DNA of 6,895 nucleotides from CAYIVF01 sp964366875 (GCA_964366875.1 CAYIVF010000027.1:1-6895); one strand, 5' to 3'. Counted from the first letter of the stretch, positions 1-5,691 are shown. Notes: a model not told the origin generated them from the sequence alone. Made by a program: numbers and translations.

Positions 1-1943
1 TAGCCAAAAAAATGCTGCTTGTACAATCACAAGCATACAGAAAACAGCATGGATTTAATTCAATTTATCTGCTTCCTGTTAACCTATATGGCCCAAATGA
101 TAATTTCGACCCAAAAAGCTCGCATGTCATACCAGCTTTGATTAAAAAAGTTCATGACGCACAAAAAAATAATGAAAGAAAAATAAATGTATGGGGAACT
201 GGCAAAGCATCAAGAGAATTTTTATATGTCGATGACGCAGCAGACGCAATTGTTAAAGCAACTAAATTCTATAATAAGCCAGATCCAATAAATTTAGGTT
301 CTGGGATGGAAATAACAATTAAAGAATTAATTGAGCTACTATGTAAAATAATGGACTTCAAAGGCGAGATAGAATGGGATTCGAGCAAGCCTGATGGACA
401 GCCAAGACGATGTTTAGATATATCAAAAGCAAGCGATATAAAAAATCGTAAAGCGCGATTGTTGTACCGCTTTTTTGAAATGTTGCCGGCAATAATCAGC
501 ATAGGCACTCTTTTAGGAGTTCTTATTTTTTCCTGGCTGATGCCTTTTTGGGTATCTATTTTTATAATCTGTTTTTCCTTTTATTATCTCTTCAGAATTC
601 TTTATTTCTCCCTGCATCAGATAGCAGGATATTTTAGGGTAAAAAATCATCTGAAAAGAGATTGGTTAAAAGAGTTGAAAAAAGTGAAAGGAAAAGACTG
701 GAAAGACATCTATCATGTGATTATTCTGCCAACCTACAAAGAAGACGAGACAATCGTAAAAGAAAGTTTGGATGCTTTAACAAAATCAAATTATCCTAAA
801 GAAAAAATGATTGTAGTTTTAGCAATAGAACAGAGGGCGGGAGAAAAAGCGCAAAGAACGGCAAAAATTATTGCAGACGGATACGCCGACTATTTTTTCA
901 AGTTTTTAATTTCAGTGCATCCAGATAATATAGCAGGAGAAATTAGCGGAAAGGGCTCAAACGTTTTGTGGGCGGGCAAAGAATTAAAAGAAAAAATTAT
1001 TGATAAGTTAAAAATACCATATGAGAATATTTTAATTTCCGCTTTTGATATAGATACTAAGGTTTATCCGCAGTATTTTGCTTGTTTGACATGGTATTAT
1101 CTGACAGAAAAGAATCCTGAAAAAGCCAGTTATCAGCCCATTCCGGTTTACAACAATAATATTTGGTCAGCTGCAGCTTTTTCTCGCGTCGTTTCAACTT
1201 CCAACACTTTCTGGCAGATGATTCAGCAAGAAAGAAGCGAAAAACTTACCACTTATTCTTCGCACTCAATCCCTGCCAGGGTATTTTTTGAGGTAGGGTA
1301 TCCTGCGAATGTAGTGCCGGATGATTCGCGTATTTTTTGGAGAGCATACCTTTATTACGACGGAGATTACAGGGTGGTGCCCATTTATTATTTAGTTTCT
1401 ATGGATGCTGTAATGGCAAAAAATCTTTGGCGAACAGCCTTGAATCAATATAAGCAGCAAAAACGTTGGGCATGGGGATGCATAGAAATACCATATATAA
1501 TGTTTGGTTTTTTAGAGAACAAAAAGATATCAATATTAAGCAAAATATCTCACCTTGCCACGATGATTGAAGGATATTGGTCTTGGGCGACCGCGGCGCT
1601 TTTATTGTTTTTATTGGGTTGGCTGCCAATACTATTGGGCGGGAAAAAATTTAATTTCACTGTTTTGTCTTTTAATCTACCCATTTTAACGGGCCGGATT
1701 CTGACAATCTCTATGTTTGGTATGTTTGTGTCGGCTATTTTAAGTACGATGATTTTGCCGCCTATACCAAAGAATATAGGCCGTTTTTCCAGACTATTTA
1801 AAAAATCCACTGTGTTTTTACAGTGGATATTTTTGCCGATAACCTTGATTCTATTCGGCGCTATCCCGGCCTTAGACGCTCAAATTCGCCTAATGCTGGG
1901 AAAGTACATAGGCTTCTGGGTAACAGAAAAAGTGAGGAAATAA
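1..1943 (+). CDS. GDP-L-fucose synthase C-terminal half fused to membrane glycosyltransferase family 2 (5' partial)
   Basis: The frame is open from the left edge, so the ATG at 12 is internal. Codons 3-11 read A-K-K, fitting the end of the YxxxK catalytic motif (usually YGIAKK) of short-chain-dehydrogenase-type GDP-fucose synthases. Counting from the Met at 12, residues 1-143 match the C-terminal half of that family: LLPVNLYGPNDNFDP at 20-34, the catalytic-type His38 in SSHVIPAL, GTGKASREFLYVDD at 62-75, and INLGSG at 93-98. The match stops at LDISKASDI (135-143), about 30-40 residues before the usual end. From about 144 a different protein begins: two membrane spans (about 157-176 and 179-201), a cytoplasmic GT2 domain with ILPTYKE (238-244), FDID as the DxD metal motif (345-348), PDD (436-438) and QQKRW as QxxRW (482-486), then about three spans (523-543, 557-582, 599-619). 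The GT half resembles CPR polysaccharide synthases; its sugar and acceptor are unknown. No start codon with a ribosome site is visible at the join. It could be a real fusion, a deletion product or an assembly join. The domain calls are firm; the natural state of the fusion is not. Confidence 0.85.
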   Translation, partial: AKKMLLVQSQAYRKQHGFNSIYLLPVNLYGPNDNFDPKSSHVIPALIKKVHDAQKNNERKINVWGTGKASREFLYVDDAADAIVKATKFYNKPDPINLGSGMEITIKELIELLCKIMDFKGEIEWDSSKPDGQPRRCLDISKASDIKNRKARLLYRFFEMLPAIISIGTLLGVLIFSWLMPFWVSIFIICFSFYYLFRILYFSLHQIAGYFRVKNHLKRDWLKELKKVKGKDWKDIYHVIILPTYKEDETIVKESLDALTKSNYPKEKMIVVLAIEQRAGEKAQRTAKIIADGYADYFFKFLISVHPDNIAGEISGKGSNVLWAGKELKEKIIDKLKIPYENILISAFDIDTKVYPQYFACLTWYYLTEKNPEKASYQPIPVYNNNIWSAAAFSRVVSTSNTFWQMIQQERSEKLTTYSSHSIPARVFFEVGYPANVVPDDSRIFWRAYLYYDGDYRVVPIYYLVSMDAVMAKNLWRTALNQYKQQKRWAWGCIEIPYIMFGFLENKKISILSKISHLATMIEGYWSWATAALLLFLLGWLPILLGGKKFNFTVLSFNLPILTGRILTISMFGMFVSAILSTMILPPIPKNIGRFSRLFKKSTVFLQWIFLPITLILFGAIPALDAQIRLMLGKYIGFWVTEKVRK

Positions 1944-1973
1944 AAAAACCTCGTATTCGTATCAGAATCGAGG
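1942..1973 (-). terminator. Rho-independent terminator of the MazG-like gene
   Basis: A hairpin with arms CCTCG(T)ATTC and GAATCGAGG (1949-1973, one bulged base, 6-base loop) is followed on the minus strand by a run of seven T (1948-1942). It lies 5 bases past the stop of the gene at 1978. On the plus strand the hairpin is not followed by a T run, so it should serve the leftward gene; the converging plus gene ends at the same spot with no clear terminator of its own. Confidence 0.8.
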
Positions 1974-1977
1974 TCGT

Positions 1978-2622
1978 CTAAACCAGCGGGCATATGCACG
2001 TCGTTTTTTTGCATACATCGCATTTTCCGGGATAGGTTTTGGAAACTATCTCATCCAAATCTATGCCCAGAAGGTTGGAAAGAGAACAGAGCCAGGCAAA
2101 AACATCAGCCAGCTCTTCTTTTATCGTTTTCATCCTTTTCCTGCGTTGAGCTTTGCTTACCTCGCCGATTTCTTCAAGTAGGTGGAGCCAGATTTTTTCC
2201 CTGCCCGCCACTTTATTGACATTGCCGTAAATCCTTTCGAAAAGTCTTTGCCATTTGGCTAAAGAGCGCGGGACTTTGGCAGAACGGTCTCTAAACCACC
2301 GCGATGGTTTTTTTTCTGAGCTTATGCAAATGCAATTTCTCTTTCTTCCGCAGTACGGGCAAGAGCCGTGATACTTCTGGAAGACCGCTTCCTCCATGTC
2401 TATTTCCAAACTGGTGGCGAAAGCAATGAGCCAGCTGAACATGTGAGCTATGGGGCTTTCCAACGCTCCGTTTTCTTTCCGCAGAGATTCTGCGCAGGCC
2501 GATGCTTCCTCAACTACATGAAGCAGCAAATCGGCTGAATCTGAATCCCTTTTATTCTTCTCGCCGAATATACGTTTGAGCATCGCCTGCCATTGCTTCA
2601 GAGGTTTTTGTCTCTTCTGCAT
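1978..2622 (-). CDS. Tandem MazG-like nucleotide pyrophosphohydrolase with two Cys4 clusters
   Basis: This is a predicted 214-residue cytoplasmic protein built from two copies of one unit: a helical MazG-like domain followed by a cysteine cluster. Unit 2 (about 118-211) has the MazG metal motif, E150-E151-x-x-E154 and E170-x-x-D173, then C201-x2-C204-x4-C209-x-C211. Unit 1 (about 7-99) aligns along its length (KQWQAMLKRIFG with AKWQRLFERIYG; FSWLIAFATSLEIDMEE with FAWLCSLSNLLGIDLDE) and keeps its cysteines (88, 91, 97, 99). It has Ala42, Pro57 and His60 where unit 2 has E154, E170 and D173, so it is probably catalytically dead. The family hydrolyses nucleoside triphosphates to monophosphate and pyrophosphate, cleaning the nucleotide pool; the exact substrate cannot be read here. 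The start is the ATG at 2622, with AAGGG seven bases upstream. An in-frame TTG at 2670 has no ribosome site and lies almost at the predicted transcription start. The gene has its own promoter and terminator. Its GC content is visibly higher than in the flanking genes. Confidence 0.85.
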   Translation of the reverse strand: MQKRQKPLKQWQAMLKRIFGEKNKRDSDSADLLLHVVEEASACAESLRKENGALESPIAHMFSWLIAFATSLEIDMEEAVFQKYHGSCPYCGRKRNCICISSEKKPSRWFRDRSAKVPRSLAKWQRLFERIYGNVNKVAGREKIWLHLLEEIGEVSKAQRRKRMKTIKEELADVFAWLCSLSNLLGIDLDEIVSKTYPGKCDVCKKTTCICPLV

Positions 2623-2629
2623 CGGAATA

Positions 2630-2634
2630 CCCTT
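2630..2634 (-). promoter_or_regulatory. Ribosome binding site of the MazG-like gene
   Basis: AAGGG on the minus strand lies seven bases before the ATG at 2622. It decides the start against an in-frame TTG 48 bases upstream, which lacks such a site. Confidence 0.65.
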
Positions 2635-2679
2635 ATTTTCAAGGTTCGGGATAAATTCAGAAAGGTACAAGTAATTATT

Positions 2680-2708
2680 TAATTATCATAAAAACAAGGA
2701 GCTGTCAA
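2680..2708 (-). promoter_or_regulatory. Promoter of the MazG-like gene
   Basis: A perfect -35 TTGACA (2708-2703) is followed by an AT-rich -10 region. The best box is GATAAT (2687-2682) with a 15-base spacer. Predicted transcription starts near 2675, giving a leader of about 50 bases before the ATG at 2622. The box sits directly after the recG terminator, so this gene appears to be transcribed separately. Confidence 0.6.
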
Positions 2709-2712
2709 AAAC

Positions 2713-2733
2713 AAAAAATCCGTGAGAGCGGAT
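2713..2733 (-). terminator. Rho-independent terminator of recG
   Basis: On the minus strand ATCCG-CTCTCA-CGGAT (2733-2718) is followed by a T run (2718-2713 plus further T after one G). It lies 17 bases past the recG stop. Flanking A/T bases extend the stem slightly. Confidence 0.75.
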
Positions 2734-2750
2734 AATTTTGTATTTTGACG

Positions 2751-4970
2751 TTATTCAAAGTGGATTCGTTTTTCAAATCCCTTCAGGCGTTCTTTTAGAG
2801 CCGGGTAATTTTTTAATTCCGGGTCTTTTTCCAAAATTTCTTTAGCGGCGTTTCTGGTTTTTTCAACTAAAAATATATTGGTTAAGCCCTGCATTGCCAT
2901 GTCGGGAATGCCCCATTGCTGGATGCCATAAAGAGAACCAGGGCCGCGAATTTCCAAATCCTTTTCAGCCAATTTAAAGCCGTTGTCTGATTCAACTAAA
3001 GCTTTTAATCGTCTTCTATTTAGTTGATTTGGCTCTGTAGTAAATAAAAAGCAGTATGACTGCATATCTGACCTGCCAACTCTGCCGCGAAATTGGTGAA
3101 GCTGGGCCAAGCCAAAACGTTCGGCTCCTTCAATCATCATTATGGTTGCTCTTGGCACATCAACGCCAACTTCCACCACAGAGGTGGAAACTAAAATATC
3201 AATTTCTCCTTTTTTAAAGTCAAGCATTATTCTTTCTTTTTCTTTTGGTTTCATTTTACCGTGAAGCATAGTTATTCTTAGATTGGGAAAGATATCTTTT
3301 GACAATCTTTCGTACTCATCTTTTACTGCTTTTACCTCTAACATTGACAGAGACCTCAAATCATAATTTTGTGGGATAAATGAGCCAGAAATTTCTCCCT
3401 TTTCAGCTATTATTGCCTGGGGTACCCCTTGGGTCTTGCTATTTTGAGATTCAATTTTGGGGCAGATAACAAAAACTCCCTTGCCATCTTTTACTTCTTT
3501 TTCTATAAATAAATATGCCTGTTTTCTTTGGTTTGGATTAACGATTATGGTTTTTACTTTTTTTCTGTTTTTCGGCATTTCGTCTATCAAAGATAAATCC
3601 AAGTCGCCGTAAACGGTTAAAGCCAAAGTGCGCGGAATTGGAGTAGCTGTCATCGAAAGCAGGTGAGGAACTATTGGGTGTTTGGTGTTAGGTGTTTGGT
3701 GTTGGACGAGATGAGAGCGTTGCTCAACTCCAAATCTGTGCTGCTCGTCAATGATAACTAAAGTTAAGTTCTTAAAAACAACTCCTTTTTGGATTAATGC
3801 ATGCGTGCCGATTAAAATATCTATTTGGCCTGTTTCTAAATCACCTAACAAGCTTTTTTTTGAAACTTCAAAAGTTTCGGGGTACCCTTTGGGTCCTTTA
3901 GACAATCTTGAATCTTTGCTTGTTAAGAGGCCGACTTTCACGTCAAAATTTTTAAGCAATTCTGATATGGATTTAAAATGCTGTTTTGCTAAAATTTCTG
4001 TTGGAGCTAAATAGGCAACCTGGCAGCTATTTTTTATAACGCTTAAGGCAGCCATTGCAGCTACTACAGTTTTTCCAGAACCTACGTCGCCCTCTAACAG
4101 CCGGGACATTGGGACTTGTTTTTCTAAATCTTTCAGTATTTGAAAAGCGCATTTTTTTTGAGAGTCTGTAAGGTTAAAGGGCAAAGATTTAGTGAATCTT
4201 TTCATTAAATCTGCATCCATAGGACAGCCGGGAGCTTTCTTTTGCATCAGCCGTATTTTCTCTTTTAATACAGAAAGTTGTATTAAAAAAAGCTCTTCAA
4301 AAGAAAAGCGGCTTTTAGCGGCATCAGCGTGTTCAAAAGAATCCGGGAAGTGCAATTGCTGCACAGCCTCTTGCATCGGCAGAAATTTATATTTTTTTAT
4401 GAGTTCTTTGGGCAAGCTTTCGGGTATCTGTTCTGCAAACCTATAAAGCAAAGGTTTTATAACATACCTTAGCCACCTGGAACTTACCCCTTTTGTTTCG
4501 GGATAAACCGGGACTATTCTTCCTGTGTGCGTTAATTCTTCATTTTCCCCAAAATTATTTATTCTTTCGTAAGAAGGGTTATTTAAGTAAAGGCCTTTGT
4601 TATAAAAACCTATTTTACCAGCCAAGCAAACAAAGTCGTCTTCTTTTAAAGTTTTTGCTAGGTACGGCTGATTAAACCAAATAACTTTTATTTCTCCTGA
4701 GTTATCCTGGACAACAGCTTCGGTCAGGTTTATCCATTTTTTCCAGGTATGAGCGCTTTCTATTTCTGTAATTCTTCCCTGCACGCAAACAGTTTCACCT
4801 AATTTTTGGCGGGCGTGTGATACTGGAATTATATTTGAAAAATCATCATATCTTGCCGGAAAATGAAAAAGCAAATCCTGCACTGTTTTTATGCCGAACT
4901 TTTTTAATCTTTTTGCATAAGCCGTACCTATGCGCGGAATCTCTTCAATATTTGTTGATAGATTTATCAT
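2751..4970 (-). CDS. recG: ATP-dependent DNA helicase RecG
   Basis: RecG binds stalled replication forks and Holliday-type junctions and remodels them, driving fork reversal during repair. With the ATG at 4970 as start the protein has 739 residues, slightly long for the family. The N-terminal helix-hairpin region (IPRIGTAYAKRLK, 11-23) and OB-fold wedge (about 55-165) precede the helicase core: LTDSQ (267-271), Walker A GDVGSGKT (294-301, Lys300), APTEILAKQH (322-331), GTHALIQ (388-394), DEQH (408-411), SMTATP (439-444), VVEVGVDVP (598-606) and QFRGRVGR (626-633). The C-terminus ends near a normal position. Three inserts stand out relative to E. coli RecG: about 13 residues at 356-370, a repeat-coded stretch at 423-433, and about 34 residues at 508-543. 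A TTG 36 bases upstream would extend the frame, but that TTG is part of a good -35 box and the family normally starts near IEEIPRIG. No Shine-Dalgarno sequence precedes the ATG, and the predicted transcript begins at or next to it. Confidence 0.95.
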   Translation of the reverse strand: MINLSTNIEEIPRIGTAYAKRLKKFGIKTVQDLLFHFPARYDDFSNIIPVSHARQKLGETVCVQGRITEIESAHTWKKWINLTEAVVQDNSGEIKVIWFNQPYLAKTLKEDDFVCLAGKIGFYNKGLYLNNPSYERINNFGENEELTHTGRIVPVYPETKGVSSRWLRYVIKPLLYRFAEQIPESLPKELIKKYKFLPMQEAVQQLHFPDSFEHADAAKSRFSFEELFLIQLSVLKEKIRLMQKKAPGCPMDADLMKRFTKSLPFNLTDSQKKCAFQILKDLEKQVPMSRLLEGDVGSGKTVVAAMAALSVIKNSCQVAYLAPTEILAKQHFKSISELLKNFDVKVGLLTSKDSRLSKGPKGYPETFEVSKKSLLGDLETGQIDILIGTHALIQKGVVFKNLTLVIIDEQHRFGVEQRSHLVQHQTPNTKHPIVPHLLSMTATPIPRTLALTVYGDLDLSLIDEMPKNRKKVKTIIVNPNQRKQAYLFIEKEVKDGKGVFVICPKIESQNSKTQGVPQAIIAEKGEISGSFIPQNYDLRSLSMLEVKAVKDEYERLSKDIFPNLRITMLHGKMKPKEKERIMLDFKKGEIDILVSTSVVEVGVDVPRATIMMIEGAERFGLAQLHQFRGRVGRSDMQSYCFLFTTEPNQLNRRRLKALVESDNGFKLAEKDLEIRGPGSLYGIQQWGIPDMAMQGLTNIFLVEKTRNAAKEILEKDPELKNYPALKERLKGFEKRIHFE
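3345..3446 (-). other. In-frame insertion of about 34 codons in recG
   Basis: In RecG proteins the segment CPKIE is usually followed after a short acidic stretch by a helix like VKAVKDEYERL. Here about 34 extra residues (about 508-543 of RecG) lie between them, including TQGVPQAIIAEKGE and PQNYDLRSLS. The DNA contains one copy of the 19-base word also found at 3879-3897. The boundaries are approximate because they come from remembered family sequences, not an alignment. Confidence 0.55.
3419..3437. repeat. GGGGTACCC-type repeat, copy A (in recG)
   Basis: The plus strand reads GGGGTACCCCTTGGGTCTT. It matches copy B (3879-3897) at 17 of 19 positions and contains the perfect palindrome GGGGTACCCC. 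On the coding strand it is read as TQGVP, a different frame from copy B. Confidence 0.65.
3677..3704. repeat. Four tandem heptamers GGTGTTN (in recG)
   Basis: The plus strand carries GGTGTTT, GGTGTTA, GGTGTTT and GGTGTTG back to back, a 14-base unit repeated with one mismatch. On the coding strand it gives the low-complexity stretch HQTPNTKHP between DEQH and SMTATP. The reading frame is kept. Confidence 0.8.
3862..3897. repeat. Hairpin plus GGGGTACCC-type repeat, copy B (in recG)
   Basis: A 7-bp hairpin, GAAACTT-CAA-AAGTTTC (3862-3878), abuts the word GGGGTACCCTTTGGGTCCT (3879-3897). That word can itself fold through ACCC-TTT-GGGT. The unit encodes GPKGYPETFEVS, close to the size and position of the extra residues compared with E. 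coli RecG between motifs Ia and Ib. Confidence 0.65.
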
Positions 4971-4977
4971 AAGATTT

Positions 4978-5006
4978 ATTTTATCAACCAGAATATTTAA
5001 AATCAA
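4978..5006 (-). promoter_or_regulatory. recG promoter with extended -10, predicted leaderless
   Basis: TTGATT (5006-5001), a 17-base spacer and TAAAAT (4983-4978) form a good promoter. TG at 4986-4985 makes it an extended -10 (TGATAAAAT). Transcription should start about 7-8 bases on, at 4971-4970, which is the ATG of recG itself. The TTG of the -35 box is the in-frame codon that could be mistaken for a start. Confidence 0.6.
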
Positions 5007-5013
5007 ATGAAGC

Positions 5014-5058
5014 AGGCGTCCGCGAACGAAGTCGGGACGCCTTATCCGGTTTTACCGG
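5014..5058 (-). terminator. Double hairpin after the 129-residue gene, likely terminator
   Basis: Directly after the TGA stop (5059-5061) the minus strand carries CCGGT-AAAA-type hairpin sequence (5058-5046, 5 bp). A large hairpin follows, with arms AGGCGTCC and GGACGCCT (5042-5035 with 5021-5014) extended by CGA/TCG inside one bulged G. The following T content is modest (GCTTCATTTGATTTT), so termination may be weak. It separates this gene from the recG promoter. Confidence 0.5.
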
Positions 5059-5448
5059 TCAGATGTTCTGCTTCTCTAAAGAAGCTTCCGCCTGCGTGAC
5101 GAGAATTTGGTCTTCCATTGAGAGGTTGCTCCATTGGTTCCTTTTTATCCTTTCTACCAGAACCCTTAGGACAATTTGGGGATATTGCCCCTCCCTTACT
5201 CGTCTTTCCACCATTGGCAGGAAGTCAACGAGGCCCCTGTGGCGAATTTCCTTCATAAGGCCATTGAGGAAGCGGTTTACTCTTCCTTCCATTGCCTTCT
5301 GCAATTCCCTTTTTGCTTTTTCCGCCTTTTTCCTCGCAGCTTCAGCCAAAAGCGCCTTTGCTCTTTCCTGCCTGTTCTTTTTCCTTAGGTTTTGGGGGCA
5401 GTGGCCGTTAAAACACCTGTTGACCGGGATTTGCTGTGCCTCTTTCAT
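5059..5448 (-). CDS. Hypothetical basic, coiled-coil-containing protein (129 aa)
   Basis: I do not recognise this protein. The start is secure: ATG at 5448 with AAGGAG six bases upstream. It is rich in Lys, Arg, Glu and Ala. Residues about 22-55 (RKKNRQERAKALLAEAARKKAEKAKRE region) look like a charged helix or coiled coil; the rest is predicted mainly helical. Two cysteines near the N-terminus (C12 and C17, in RCFNGHC) do not make a complete metal site. There is no signal peptide or membrane span, so it is probably cytoplasmic, and the charge would allow nucleic-acid binding, which is only inference. It lies 80 bases downstream of tRNA-Arg on the same strand. No clear promoter was found in between, so it may share the tRNA transcript. 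Its GC content is higher than that of recG and the endonuclease gene. Confidence 0.7.
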   Translation of the reverse strand: MKEAQQIPVNRCFNGHCPQNLRKKNRQERAKALLAEAARKKAEKAKRELQKAMEGRVNRFLNGLMKEIRHRGLVDFLPMVERRVREGQYPQIVLRVLVERIKRNQWSNLSMEDQILVTQAEASLEKQNI

Positions 5449-5454
5449 TTCTCT

Positions 5455-5460
5455 CTCCTT
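5455..5460 (-). promoter_or_regulatory. Ribosome binding site of the 129-residue gene
   Basis: AAGGAG on the minus strand, six bases before the ATG at 5448, is the strongest Shine-Dalgarno sequence in the window. TTCTCT just upstream could pair with AGAGAA next to the start codon, placing the site in a loop; this may be chance. Confidence 0.75.
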
Positions 5461-5473
5461 TCTTTAAAGAGAA

Positions 5474-5490
5474 TTGTCGGGCCCAGACAA
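5474..5490 (-). other. Hairpin between tRNA-Arg and the 129-residue gene
   Basis: TTGTC and GACAA (5490-5474) form a 5-bp stem around a GC-rich 7-base loop, followed by TTCTCTTT. A second, AT-rich 7-bp stem (GAAAGAA/TTCTTTC) lies closer to the tRNA, near 5502-5523. Either could mark the 3' end or processing point of the tRNA transcript or attenuate read-through; neither is a classic terminator. Confidence 0.35.
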
Positions 5491-5528
5491 ATTCCATTTT
5501 GTGAAAGAACTACGCATTCTTTCTGCTG

Positions 5529-5600
5529 TGCCCCCGACTGGATTCGAACCAGTATTTATAGCTCCGCAAGCTATCGTCCTGTCCATTGAACGACAGGGGC
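5529..5600 (-). tRNA. tRNA-Arg (anticodon GCG)
   Basis: The 72 bases fold as a complete cloverleaf: acceptor GCCCCTG/CGGGGGC (one T-G pair), D arm GTTC/GGAC with GG in the loop, anticodon stem ATAGC/GCTAT with loop TTGCGGA, 4-base variable region, T stem ACTGG/CCAGT with loop TTCGAAT, and discriminator A. The anticodon GCG reads CGC and CGU. C35, G36 and an A at position 20 fit known bacterial arginine identity. CCA is not encoded: CAG follows the discriminator. It is second in a two-tRNA transcript, 2 bases after tRNA-Ser. Confidence 0.93.
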
Positions 5601-5602
5601 AG

Positions 5603-5631
5603 TGGCGGAGGAGGTGGGACTCGAACCCACA
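5603..5631 (-). repeat. 29-base inverted repeat, left copy (3' end of tRNA-Ser)
   Basis: The 3' end of tRNA-Ser(UGA), from the T arm to CCA, is identical over 29 bases to that of tRNA-Ser(GCU) at 6856-6884 and in opposite orientation. The two copies bracket the endonuclease gene. Confidence 0.9.
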
Positions 5632-5691
5632 AGGGCCTTGCGACCCGCTGGTTTTCAGGACCAGTTCCTTGCCAATTCGGAGCACTCCTCC
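5603..5691 (-). tRNA. tRNA-Ser (anticodon UGA) with C33
   Basis: The 89 bases include an encoded GCCA end. Acceptor GGAGGAG/CTCCTCC, D stem TCC/GGA with GG in the loop, anticodon stem CTGGT/ACCAG, a long variable arm (CGGGTCGCAAGGCCCTT) typical of serine tRNA, and T arm GTGGG/CCCAC with TTCGAGT are all present. The anticodon TGA (5657-5655) reads UCA and other UCN codons. The loop is CCTGAAA, so position 33 is C instead of the near-universal U. Three bases, not two, separate acceptor and D stem. It is first in a transcript with tRNA-Arg. Confidence 0.92.

Noticed and set aside
269..1810. Minus-strand frames of 76-86 codons opposite the glycosyltransferase
   Set aside because: They are shadows of a frame with clear catalytic motifs and membrane spans.
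1949..1973. Bidirectional terminator for the two converging genes
   Set aside because: Only the minus strand has a T run after the hairpin; the plus strand continues TCGTCT.
2623..2670. TTG start extending the MazG-like protein by 16 residues
   Set aside because: No ribosome site, and the predicted transcription start is only a few bases upstream; the ATG at 2622 has AAGGG at good spacing.
3751..4675. Three plus-strand frames antisense to recG
   Set aside because: They lie fully opposite conserved RecG motifs, including Walker A and the wedge domain.
4971..5006. TTG start extending RecG by 12 residues
   Set aside because: The TTG belongs to a good -35 box, and RecG proteins usually begin close to the ATG at 4970.
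5063..5467. 134-codon plus-strand frame antisense to the 129-residue gene
   Set aside because: The minus-strand frame has a strong ribosome site and a charged, helix-like sequence; the plus frame is low-quality, without a ribosome site.
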